From Salinibacterium sp. dk2585 (GTDB taxonomy: Bacteria; Actinomycetota; Actinomycetes; Actinomycetales; Microbacteriaceae), in assembly GCF_008001035.1 (NCBI RefSeq), contig NZ_CP042856.1, positions 1,736,001-1,800,000 of the forward strand: a stretch of 64,000 nucleotides of DNA, given 5' to 3'. Positions within the stretch are counted from its first letter, which is position 1. Each line of letters starts with the position of its first letter. Made by a program: the position numbers and the translations under genes. Shown piece by piece: positions 55,170 to 62,198 of the stretch. Below the pieces are notes generated by a model. The model was not told where the DNA came from and searched no databases. It was given only the letters and a program-made list of their open reading frames with translations.

Positions 55170-57067
55170 AGTTCGAACTCGTCGCCGCCAGCTGTTGCGT
55201 TGAGCTTGCCCAGGAGAACGTCGCGCTGTTGGAGCACGTTTCTGAACTCGTCGATGTTGCGCAGCCAAGGGCCGTCCCCTACGAGGAGTGGGATTTCCAG
55301 CTCAAGCACCCGCTTGCCCAGTGTTCCGAGAGTGCTCTGAACAAAAACCAGGTCACGGACGCGTCGGCGCACCGATGGGAGCGTTAGCGCGTACAGCAAC
55401 GCGTAAGAATCCAGTCGGGAAGAATCACTCAAGCTCAAGATCCGCAGATGGCTTTGAACGACACTCCGTCTCGTTCGTTCTGAAACCATGGCCGCCGAAC
55501 CAATCCTGTACCGCCCGTCGACAACCATCAGCACGTCACCGGCTCTCAGGTTCTGTGACTTCTGGAATTTGTCGTAGGTCGCTTCGCTGACTGACTTAGT
55601 CGGGTCAGTATGGATCTCAAAGTTGCCAATATCGGACGTTCGGATGAAGGGGATATCGCCCGTACCGTACGCTTCCGAGCCAGGCTCATGCCCCTTTCGA
55701 ACTGTAAGCTCTCCTGCATCAACGAGATCTTGCAATGTCACCCAGGTGGCACCGTCGACGATCGCCTGTTCCTTCTCGTCTCGCGGGATTGCCGCCTCGT
55801 AGTATCGCGGAACCAAGTACTCCCGGGTTCCGAGGTCGACCTCTGACCAGAGTTCTGGATCCGACTTTGCGTAGTCGTCCGCCAGCGTCTCGAAGTCGTC
55901 GGGATACCGGGTTCCGTCAGCGCGCACTGTTCGGCCGCGGCGATCATGCCCGCAACTCAAGGCTGTTGCCACGCGGGTTGGTCCTTGAAGCTCTCCCTTT
56001 ACAAAGAAGAGGACATTGGTCTTCGTATCGGTACCCGGCTGGAATGTCGTGCGGGGGCAGTCCAATAGGGCTTCTATGCTCCCACGTTCGCGCAGCCAGG
56101 ACCAGACGTACGCACTCGACGAGTTTCCAAACACCCCCTCAGGCAGGACGATTCCCAAGCGACCGCCGGGCTTCAAGAGTCGAACGCAGAGTTCAAGAAA
56201 CATGATCTGGGGGTCGCGGCTGGATGCTAGTTCGCTCGTTTTGGTCCAACTCCCTGACTTCTTCACCCAGTTGTGGCCAAAGTCGTATTCCGCGAGAATC
56301 CGCTGATCACTGACCCCGATTCGAGCGCCAAACGGGGGGTTGGTGAGAACCACATCGAAGAGCTCGCTATCAACGCCGTGGTCTTGGCGCCACTCTTCGA
56401 GATCCAGCGAGTTCCTGTTTCGGGCCTCGGCCTGGGGGCCCGCCACTATCGCTAGCATCGCGGTCATGAGCCGGTAGAGGTCGAAGTCCTTGTCAAGCCC
56501 GACAATCTTGCCGGGGCCACCTTCAGACAATTGATGAGCGTACGCCTCAGCGAGGAATCCACCCGAACCCGCGGCGGGGTCAAGGACACTCTCTCCCGGG
56601 CGAGGGTTGACGATCTCGACCATGGCGCGCACAACGCTACGAGGAGTGAAGAACTGACCCTTGTCCCCCCTTACCCGAGGCCCCATAACGGCCTGGAAAG
56701 CATCACCGATGATGTGCGCCGGAGCACCAGAAAGCATTACTCCTTTGAGTTCACGCAGCGAGTGGCGAATCGATTCGGAGTCATTGTTGAATCGCTCCCC
56801 CTCTCGGAGAGCCTCGGGAAACTCCCGGTGGACAAGCTCCAACAGGATGTCCGGATCTCCCCCGTCTAAGACGGCGTTGTACGAGGTCTGGTCATCTACG
56901 CGTTCTACCGCCAACTTCGAGAGAAGCACGAGAGTCATGTCTTCGACAATTCGCTCCGCGCGGCTGGCCTGTCCGTTCGAATACAAGAAGTAGTAGAGAC
57001 GGCGGAACAGCTCTGTGAGATTCAAGTCGGCATGCACTCTGCTGATTCTACGGTTCTTGACAGACAT
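55166..57067 (-). CDS. N6-adenine DNA methylase fused to a specificity domain
   Basis: A 633-residue protein with HsdM-type architecture: N-terminal helical domain (DLNLTELFRRLYYFLYSNGQA), the SAM motif I LDPAAGSGGFLAEAYAH (about residue 163), and the catalytic NPPF in VVLTNPPFGARIG (about 243), typical of gamma-type N6-adenine methylases. From about residue 420 the sequence resembles an HsdS target-recognition domain (DIPFIRTSDIGNFEIH, LRAGDVLMVVDGRYRIG, TLGKRVLELEIPLL), so recognition and methylation are in one chain, as in type IIG/M.S fusions. No type I motor subunit is present, so the partner is more likely the convergent HNH nuclease. ATG 57067 overlaps the recombinase stop (TGATG). Confidence 0.88.
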   Translation of the reverse strand: MSVKNRRISRVHADLNLTELFRRLYYFLYSNGQASRAERIVEDMTLVLLSKLAVERVDDQTSYNAVLDGGDPDILLELVHREFPEALREGERFNNDSESIRHSLRELKGVMLSGAPAHIIGDAFQAVMGPRVRGDKGQFFTPRSVVRAMVEIVNPRPGESVLDPAAGSGGFLAEAYAHQLSEGGPGKIVGLDKDFDLYRLMTAMLAIVAGPQAEARNRNSLDLEEWRQDHGVDSELFDVVLTNPPFGARIGVSDQRILAEYDFGHNWVKKSGSWTKTSELASSRDPQIMFLELCVRLLKPGGRLGIVLPEGVFGNSSSAYVWSWLRERGSIEALLDCPRTTFQPGTDTKTNVLFFVKGELQGPTRVATALSCGHDRRGRTVRADGTRYPDDFETLADDYAKSDPELWSEVDLGTREYLVPRYYEAAIPRDEKEQAIVDGATWVTLQDLVDAGELTVRKGHEPGSEAYGTGDIPFIRTSDIGNFEIHTDPTKSVSEATYDKFQKSQNLRAGDVLMVVDGRYRIGSAAMVSERTRRSVVQSHLRILSLSDSSRLDSYALLYALTLPSVRRRVRDLVFVQSTLGTLGKRVLELEIPLLVGDGPWLRNIDEFRNVLQQRDVLLGKLNATAGGDEFEL

Positions 57068-57687
57068 CACGCGGCAACTCTCCCTGCCTGGCGGACACTC
57101 GCTGGATGCCACCGCGCCCCACCACCAGGTAACGGCACGTCGCCCTGATTGAGCAGGTCTGCGATTGCGCGATAGGTCAGGCCACCGCTGCGGAGAAACT
57201 GGATGCGCTCAACCGTGGCAGGATCTTGTCGCGACGGAGCGCCGAGTCGGACGCCTTTAGCTCTGGCAGCGGCTAGACCCTCCTTGGTGCGAAGTGCGAT
57301 CATGTCCCGCTCCCATTCAGCGACTGCGGCAACGACATTGGCGACAAGCTTGCCAGCCGGCGTCGTGGTGTCCACCCCTAGGTCGAGCATGATCAAACCC
57401 CAGCCTTGTCTCGATGCCGTCGTGAGGATCCCAGAGAAGTCGTGGACTGATCGCGTCAGCCGGTCGAGCTTCGAGACTGCAAGGGCAACTGCTTCGCCGC
57501 GTTCGAGCATGTCGAGCGCTTCGCGTACAGCAGGACGGTCGAGTGACTTGCCTGAACGTCCGGCGTCCTCCAGCCAGATTACGTCCCACCCTCTCCGAGT
57601 CGCTTCGAGGGTGATCGCCGTTCTCTGGGCATCGATGCCATGTTCCTGATCTGCGGTGGAGACACGCAGGTAGCCGATGATGTTGAC
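57067..57687 (-). CDS. Small serine recombinase (resolvase type) without canonical start
   Basis: The frame encodes a complete resolvase/invertase domain: NIIGYLRVSTADQEHG with the nucleophilic serine, VIWLEDAGRSGKSLDRP, AVSKLDRLTRSVHDFSGIL, DLGVDTTTPAGKLVANVVA, then a short HTH (GGLTYRAIADLLNQGDVP). However, between the in-frame TGA at 57709-57711 and the ATG at 57510 there is no ATG, GTG or TTG; the expected start position reads GTC. Starting at 57510 would lose the catalytic serine. Possible explanations: a mutated start (GTG to GTC), an unusual start, frameshifting from the overlapping upstream gene, or a sequencing error. It overlaps both neighbours. Confidence 0.7.
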   Translation of the reverse strand, partial: VNIIGYLRVSTADQEHGIDAQRTAITLEATRRGWDVIWLEDAGRSGKSLDRPAVREALDMLERGEAVALAVSKLDRLTRSVHDFSGILTTASRQGWGLIMLDLGVDTTTPAGKLVANVVAAVAEWERDMIALRTKEGLAAARAKGVRLGAPSRQDPATVERIQFLRSGGLTYRAIADLLNQGDVPLPGGGARWHPASVRQAGRVAA

Positions 57688-58070
57688 GACTCGTCCCCGC
57701 TCGCAAGGTCAATGTGGCGTTGCTCGGCAATGACCACTCCGTCAGTGGTCGCGATCGTTGCGCCACGCGGCGATATTTGACCTTCGAGCAGGCAATAGAC
57801 ATCGCCCTCGACGTGTTGCACAACAGCGCCGGAGTACGGGTGGACCGCAGTCCACAGGTAGTCGCCTTCCTCCAACTTGACGCTCCAACCCGCGTCGTTC
57901 ATGGCATCGGCAAGGGTGTCGTCAGCTCCGCCAGGAAAGAAGGCGTCGCCAGAGCTAGGTGGCTCGAATCTGTCGAGGATCAGCTTGACTCCGGCAAAGG
58001 TGGTTGGTTTCTCCGCCCGGATCAAGGCAAGAGTCTGGTCGTAGCGCTTCCAGTACATATCGAGACTCAT
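57579..58070 (-). CDS. Unknown 163-residue protein before the recombinase
   Basis: Not recognised. ATG 58070 (MSLDMYWKRYDQTLALIRAE) overlaps the upstream stop by four bases (ATGA). Residues 1-125 look like a real folded protein (WSVKLEEGDYLWTAVHPYSG, VEGDVYCLLEGQI). The last 40 residues are Ser/Arg/Pro-rich and lie over the recombinase frame, so the native end may be near residue 125, altered by the same change that cost the recombinase its start. It belongs to the SOS-box promoter operon. Confidence 0.6.
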   Translation of the reverse strand: MSLDMYWKRYDQTLALIRAEKPTTFAGVKLILDRFEPPSSGDAFFPGGADDTLADAMNDAGWSVKLEEGDYLWTAVHPYSGAVVQHVEGDVYCLLEGQISPRGATIATTDGVVIAEQRHIDLASGDESSTSSATCVSPPQIRNMASMPRERRSPSKRLGEGGT

Positions 58071-58270
58071 CGCGCACTCGCCCACAGTTCAGCGCTTGCG
58101 TAGCTCGATGAACCGTTCGGATCTTCGAGCAGGTAAACGGTGTCGTCGTGTTCCTCAATGGCAACGCCACCCAAGTCCACGGCAAGTGGGTACGAGGGTT
58201 GGTGCGCGATTCGGACCTGAGCAGCTGGGTCGCATTGCTCTAGATGCTCTATTAGGTCGGCAACAGTCAT
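58067..58270 (-). CDS. Small protein, lead gene of the SOS-box operon
   Basis: A 67-residue acidic protein (MTVADLIEHLEQCDPAAQV, VYLLEDPNGSSSY). ATG 58270 is chosen because AAGGA lies 7 bases upstream; an ATG six bases earlier touches it. Short proteins of this kind with a D-L-I-E-x-L opening occur in actinobacterial phages and plasmids, function unknown. It is first in an operon of small gene, 163-residue gene, recombinase and methylase. Confidence 0.65.
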   Translation of the reverse strand: MTVADLIEHLEQCDPAAQVRIAHQPSYPLAVDLGGVAIEEHDDTVYLLEDPNGSSSYASAELWASAR

Positions 58271-58301
58271 GGTCATTCCTTCGTTGAATCGTTAGTCAGA
58301 T

Positions 58302-58336
58302 TCGTACATATGTTCGAACCTGTTACAACAATTCAA
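58302..58336 (-). promoter_or_regulatory. Promoter with overlapping LexA-like SOS box
   Basis: On the minus strand TTGAAT (58336-58331) and ACATAT (58313-58308) stand 17 bases apart as -35 and -10. Overlapping the -10, 58317-58302 reads TCGAACATATGTACGA, one mismatch from the actinobacterial LexA box TCGAAC-N4-GTTCGA. Placement across the -10 is where LexA represses. The transcript would begin about 20-30 bases before the 67-residue gene. Confidence 0.6.
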
Positions 58337-58872
58337 TCAGGAAGTATTGCTCATGTAAAACATACCAACGAATGCTTTATAAGCCTCTGACCTGGGCTTT
58401 CTCTATTCTCGATAGAGCGACGACAGCGTTCTTAGGATTGTCTCCCGGTAGTTCGATACCAACCCCTGGAGTTCTCGTCTCAGATCGACGCTCAGCGACC
58501 CTGGCAACGTGTTTCTCTATGCCCCGGCCAGGTCGATTCGAACTCGCGGCCTCTCTAGAGCAACGTCGTAGGTAGAGGTTTGCCCTGCCCTAAACGGAGA
58601 CGAGACTGTCGAATCGTTCTCAAAGTGACCTTGAGACCAGCTACCAAGGCCTTTACCGCTCTTAGCTGCCGAAGTCGTAGGAGCCTAAGACCTACCGCGC
58701 TAGTACCCAAGTAGTACCCAGTACCCGTGGAACTAGGTGCAACAACAAAATCGATATCTCAAAGAGAGATGCAAATTCCGATTCGCGAATAGGGGTCCGT
58801 CGAATTGTTGTTATTGGGGCTAGTACCCGACGTACTGGGTACTAACGGGTACTAGCCCACGCTCGACGGGAA
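58337..58872. other. Gene-free AT-rich region with GTACCC/GGGTAC repeats
   Basis: About 535 bases without a supported gene, lying between two minus-strand operons: the one starting at 58270 and the PrimPol gene ending at 58873. The right end carries six GTACCC/GGGTAC boxes and a long inverted repeat (next entry). The left half contains several stop-rich AT segments and scattered tRNA-like T-arm words (gattcgaactcg near 58540) that do not fold into a tRNA. A short plus frame (58372-58575) has no support. Confidence 0.5.
58702..58858. repeat. Iteron-like AGTACCC/GGGTACT boxes and 12-bp inverted repeat
   Basis: AGTACCC occurs at 58702-58708, 58713-58719, 58720-58726 and 58822-58828; its complement GGGTACT at 58837-58843 and 58847-58853. 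The last copies are within a 12-bp inverted repeat, gggctagtaccc at 58817-58828 and gggtactagccc at 58847-58858. Between the two groups, aacaacaa (58741-58748) and ttgttgtt (58805-58812) form another inverted pair. Such a cluster beside a primase gene could be a replication origin or an operator. Confidence 0.5.
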
Positions 58873-60957
58873 CTAGCCCTCGATCACGTCAGCGCTCGTC
58901 TCGCGGTCGAGACGGGCCATTGCCTCGGCGTAGAGCTCCCGGTCCGGCCCGTGCTTGAGATGCTGTTTCTGGCGGCTCTCGCTCGCGTTCGGGTTGTCCT
59001 CGATGAACTTGCGCAGGCGCTCGGTCACGCGCGTCAGACGTGCTTGTTTAGCGTCTGCGACGTGCTCTAGAGTCCGGGTCTGGACGAAGGCTGCGCGCTT
59101 TGCTGACGCCTCGAGGTTGCGTTCCCTCATGCCTGCGAGAGCCAACTGGACGCGCGCTCTGGTGGCGTTGCTGTGGTCCATCACGGCACCCGCCAGCTCC
59201 CAGTCCTCGTCGTTCAGGTGCGCCCGACCGTCGAGAACCATGAGACCGATCGCGACCTTCACGCGAACCATGACGGCGTGGCCGTCGATGGCGTTGCGCT
59301 CCCCTCGGTGACCTGCGCGCATGTGATCTCGGTGTTCGCGGTTCATTGCCTCCAGCGCCTTGATTTCAGGCACGCCGTCCCACGGCACCGGTTTGAGTTC
59401 GAACGGCTCGACGCGGATCGCGTTGAAGTCGTCGTGGTCAAGCGCCGAGTCCCCGAACGGCGGGTAGTCCATGAGACACCACAGGAACCGGCCAGGAGTG
59501 CCGCCCGCAACTTCAGACTCTGACAACAGCACTTCGGCGCGTGTGGGCTGCGCGTTGATGGTGATCGTGAAGCGATACTCGTCCTTCTTGAGCTGGACGC
59601 CGAGGTTGCCCGCGAGCTTGCGGCCAATCTGTTCACCGGTCAGCGCCGACTTGATGTACTCGAAGATCGTCGCGCCATCCCGCTTCGCGATAGCACCGAG
59701 CTTGCCGACCTCATCGAACCGAAACCGGTGCGCGTGCGACGGCATGAGCCACGCGAGTTCCCGGGTCGGGCCACCTTCCTCGCGCTCGTCCTTCGAAAGA
59801 TTCCGCCAGTAGGCGTACGAGTCCACGATGGACTCTCCTGATCCGGCCTCACTCTCGGAGAATTCAGCGAACGGACCGAAGTCGAGCATGTCGTCCAACA
59901 GCCGGCCCGTGAGGCTCTTATTGCCGCCGGACTCCCCGACGTTGATGACCCCGAGATTGAGCGACGCCGGACCGCGGAACGACCGATATCGGACGTCGTA
60001 CGGCACGGTGTGGAGCCCACGCAGAATCGCTCCACCAAGTGCGCCCCACGGCGATACACCCGTCTTCTCGGAATTCTCATAGATGGACGCCAGGACAGGA
60101 CGACGGTCCCAGAAGCCCTCCTTGTCGTGGAAGAAGGGGTCGCCGTCTTCGTGATCCTGCTTGAAGGCTTGCTCCACCTTGACCATCGCCTGATCGATCG
60201 GAAACGGCGGATCGCATCGGGTTGCAGCCGCGATCACGAACGCCGTTACGATCTCCCGGTTGTCGTTGTACTTGCGCCGAAGCTGACAAGCCTTTCGGAA
60301 GAGCGTGTCATCACGAGCGCCCTCATCGACGCCTTGCAGGAAGTCGAGATCTGATGGCAGAGGACCGTGCTCACCACCGCCAGCACCCTGCGTTGAGGAT
60401 AGGAAGTCCACCAAGAGATCGGGAGCATCCGTAATCCGTACGTCTCGGACCACGCGGTAGACACCCTTGAGATGATTCGACCCGGGCAGGAGAGCGTATC
60501 CCCCGGTCGCCCGGACATCTACGCCGGGAAGCACGTTGACACGGTTCCGCAGATCGATCCCGCGACCGGTGAAGTAGTAGTGCAACCCACCACTGCCGGT
60601 CTGCACGACGTGCGTCGCGAATGGCACGATTGCGCGCTCCTCCATCCAGGCCTTGATCGCGGCGGCACCGTCCTTGACGTCGCTCTTGTCAAGATCGAGC
60701 AACCACACCCCAGACGGTGCGCCGGTAGCGAGCGCCCAGTTGGCGTCAGGCCACGACTGATGCCACTCAGCTACCTGCTCGCGACTAGTCGATGCGCCCT
60801 TTACGCCGTTGTAGATTCTCGGATGCTTACCGGGGCTACTGCACGACGAGTTCCCACAGGAGCACTGGCCGTCGCGGATCGAGTGGCAAGGGAAGATCGC
60901 CCAGCCCTGATCCGTGAACGTCTGGAGGGATTCGAGAGTGAACACCGGATCAGCCAT
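58873..60957 (-). CDS. PrimPol-type primase/replication protein of a phage or island
   Basis: A 694-residue replication protein. Residues 15-160 form a bifunctional primase-polymerase domain: GWAIFPCHS, GKHPRIYNGVKGAST, ALATGAPSGVWLLDLD (metal acids), SGGLHYYFTGRG and GVDVRATGGYALLPGS. The central-C-terminal half has a phage-helicase/DUF3987-like domain with a P-loop-like GESGGNKS (residues 341-348) and later RFLWCLMDYPPF. Early cysteines (C24, C32, C34, C39) may bind zinc. The ATG follows GGGAGG, and its first 8 bases overlap the preceding small gene. It should copy the element after excision. Confidence 0.9.
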   Translation of the reverse strand: MADPVFTLESLQTFTDQGWAIFPCHSIRDGQCSCGNSSCSSPGKHPRIYNGVKGASTSREQVAEWHQSWPDANWALATGAPSGVWLLDLDKSDVKDGAAAIKAWMEERAIVPFATHVVQTGSGGLHYYFTGRGIDLRNRVNVLPGVDVRATGGYALLPGSNHLKGVYRVVRDVRITDAPDLLVDFLSSTQGAGGGEHGPLPSDLDFLQGVDEGARDDTLFRKACQLRRKYNDNREIVTAFVIAAATRCDPPFPIDQAMVKVEQAFKQDHEDGDPFFHDKEGFWDRRPVLASIYENSEKTGVSPWGALGGAILRGLHTVPYDVRYRSFRGPASLNLGVINVGESGGNKSLTGRLLDDMLDFGPFAEFSESEAGSGESIVDSYAYWRNLSKDEREEGGPTRELAWLMPSHAHRFRFDEVGKLGAIAKRDGATIFEYIKSALTGEQIGRKLAGNLGVQLKKDEYRFTITINAQPTRAEVLLSESEVAGGTPGRFLWCLMDYPPFGDSALDHDDFNAIRVEPFELKPVPWDGVPEIKALEAMNREHRDHMRAGHRGERNAIDGHAVMVRVKVAIGLMVLDGRAHLNDEDWELAGAVMDHSNATRARVQLALAGMRERNLEASAKRAAFVQTRTLEHVADAKQARLTRVTERLRKFIEDNPNASESRQKQHLKHGPDRELYAEAMARLDRETSADVIEG

Positions 60958-61189
60958 GGTGACGACCTCCCAGAAGCGAAAACAAGATGGTGATCTGGAT
61001 GAGAAGTCCGAAGGAGAACGCAGCCAGGATGCGCTCGTCCAGCCAGCGCAAAACCCTTGCTGATCTGGGGTTTCCTAGTACAATCGACTCGAACCTGTTG
61101 ATCGCGATGTCCGCAGCGTTCTTCTTCCTTTCTGCGAATGTGGGGCCGTTCTTGTCCCGGGCGGCCCCTTTCTCATGCGCGGGCAGCAT
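60950..61189 (-). CDS. Small single-helix membrane protein
   Basis: A 79-residue protein. ATG 61189 (MLPAHEKGAARDK) is chosen for GGAGG six bases upstream; an ATG at 61228 lacks one. The N-terminal half is charged and helical; the C-terminal part is a membrane helix (ILAAFSFGLLIQITILFSLLG) with tail GRHHG. It overlaps the PrimPol start by 8 bases. Function unknown; phage islands often carry small membrane proteins of this kind (superinfection or lysis). Confidence 0.5.
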   Translation of the reverse strand: MLPAHEKGAARDKNGPTFAERKKNAADIAINRFESIVLGNPRSARVLRWLDERILAAFSFGLLIQITILFSLLGGRHHG

Positions 61190-61265
61190 TGTCGGCCTCC
61201 AAACCATGCAGGAAAGCAACGACGGCATCTACTACTTCGTCGGGAACCTCGGCCGGGGCGCTCAT
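61173..61265 (-). CDS. Possible 30-residue peptide linking regulator and membrane gene
   Basis: A short frame MSAPAEVPDEVVDAVVAFLH (then GLEADNAARA) starts with an ATG that overlaps the regulator stop (ATGA) and ends just after the next ATG. The amino-acid pattern is amphipathic and plausible, and the tight coupling suggests translation, but it is too short for certainty. Confidence 0.35.
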   Translation of the reverse strand: MSAPAEVPDEVVDAVVAFLHGLEADNAARA

Positions 61266-61549
61266 TTGTCCAACCCCTCGGCGCTGCGACGGACCTGGCT
61301 GTAGATGCTGCCTAGAGGGTTGAAGTACTTCAGTACCTCATCTTCGAACATGACCTGAATCGGGAGCCCGATCAGACGTTCGAGGGCTTCAATCTCTGCG
61401 GCGGTTGGGTAGACCGCTCCGCTGATGATCGTGTTGACGCGAGGAACTTTGCAGCCGAGGGCTCGCGCAACCTCCTCGTGTGTGAACCTGCGATCTTGAA
61501 TGAAATCGCCGACCGGCTGTCGGCGTCGAGGGAGACTCAATGGGATCAC
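61262..61549 (-). CDS. XRE-type helix-turn-helix regulator
   Basis: A 95-residue DNA-binding protein: RRFTHEEVARALGCKVPRVNTIISGAVYPTAAEIEALERLIG is a helix-turn-helix with the spacing of XRE/Cro proteins, followed by a short C-terminal segment (FEDEVLKYFNPLGS). GTG start at 61549. It heads the regulator, peptide, membrane protein and PrimPol operon and is the best candidate for the element's lysogeny or copy-number repressor. Confidence 0.72.
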   Translation of the reverse strand: MIPLSLPRRRQPVGDFIQDRRFTHEEVARALGCKVPRVNTIISGAVYPTAAEIEALERLIGLPIQVMFEDEVLKYFNPLGSIYSQVRRSAEGLDK

Positions 61550-61870
61550 TACCTATTCGGTGTGATCGACCAGAGGCTCTATCCGTTAGGTACTAACCGG
61601 AGGTCCGAGACTCGCCCGACTAGCTGAGTTGCTTCTCAGGGTGAGAGGCAGAGATCAGATCGGCGCTGTCGCGTTTGTTCGATACAACAATAATATCAGG
61701 ATATATATCAACTATTGTGCCGATCTTGAACTGCTGTCGAGCTCGGAGTGTTGCGGCAACAATCGAATCGACCCGGAGCAATGGAACCGCGGCTGAGCGT
61801 CGCTGAGCGTCGCTGAGCGTCGACCTGAGCGACCTTCTCGCAACTGTCGAACAATTCGATACCAGCAAAC
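61550..61870. promoter_or_regulatory. Intergenic region before the regulator operon, with repeats
   Basis: About 320 bases. On the minus strand it holds an AT-rich core with the palindrome gatatatatc (near 61700), a likely promoter or operator for the regulator operon. At 61791-61820 there are three tandem 10-base units ending ctgagcgt, one helical turn each. A TCGAA-caa-TTCGA dyad lies at 61847-61859. A minus-strand frame (61620-61946) crosses it but is not supported as a gene. Confidence 0.5.
61791..61820. repeat. Three tandem 10-base units
   Basis: ggctgagcgt, cgctgagcgt, cgctgagcgt in a row, followed by a partial cgacctgagc. Period of exactly one helix turn. Confidence 0.7.
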
Positions 61871-62077
61871 CTAAGTAACGCTGTCGTCGTGCTCGCGAAT
61901 GTGGTCCAAGGCCGCTCGCCGGTGCCGGAATGCTTTGCAGCCGCAATGACGCGTCGAGTGGGCATACTCAGGGCAACCGGGAGCCACTGCGAAGAACGCT
62001 TGCTTGTAAGTGCCCCACCCCGAGCCCGCTCCAACGGATCGGAGCCTCCAACCCCTCTCACCGATAGGGGCGATCAT
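61871..62077 (-). CDS. Small Cys/His-rich protein of the phage-like operon
   Basis: A 68-residue protein (start ATG 62077, MIAPIGERGWRLRSVGAG) with GCPEY, HSTRHCGCKAF and a helix RHRRAALDHIREHDD. The C-x13-C-x-C and H residues suggest a small zinc site. It overlaps the 46-residue gene by 20 bases. No function recognised; a GTG at 62104 is an alternative start. Confidence 0.45.
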   Translation of the reverse strand: MIAPIGERGWRLRSVGAGSGWGTYKQAFFAVAPGCPEYAHSTRHCGCKAFRHRRAALDHIREHDDSVT

Positions 62078-62198
62078 GCTCGTATCTGAACTCGATGTAG
62101 TCACGGAACGCGCTAGGGGGATCGAGCGGGTCAGGGTATGGAATCAGCTTCTGCGCGTCCGGAGAGAACTCGCCACCTTGCTCACGACTGTCAGTCAT
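62058..62198 (-). CDS. 46-residue protein of the phage-like operon
   Basis: Short acidic protein (MTDSREQGGEFSPDAQKLIP, ending FRYEHDRPYR). Its ATG lies in the last 8 bases of the preceding gene (ATGACTGA). The Pro/Asp/Tyr-rich pattern and tight overlap support translation; no homology is recognised. Confidence 0.45.
   Translation of the reverse strand: MTDSREQGGEFSPDAQKLIPYPDPLDPPSAFRDYIEFRYEHDRPYR

Noticed and set aside
58520-58600. tRNA-like T-arm word (gattcgaactcg) and a tRNA-like 3' end on the minus strand
   Set aside because: The T-stem does not pair and no matching 5' acceptor strand is present about 70 bases away; at most a decayed tRNA remnant.
61620-61946. 108-codon minus frame before the XRE gene, ending FKIGTIVDIYPDIIVVSNKR
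   Set aside because: The end looks protein-like, but the front is Arg/Ser-rich, crosses the 10-base repeats, lacks a ribosome site and overlaps the small Cys/His gene.
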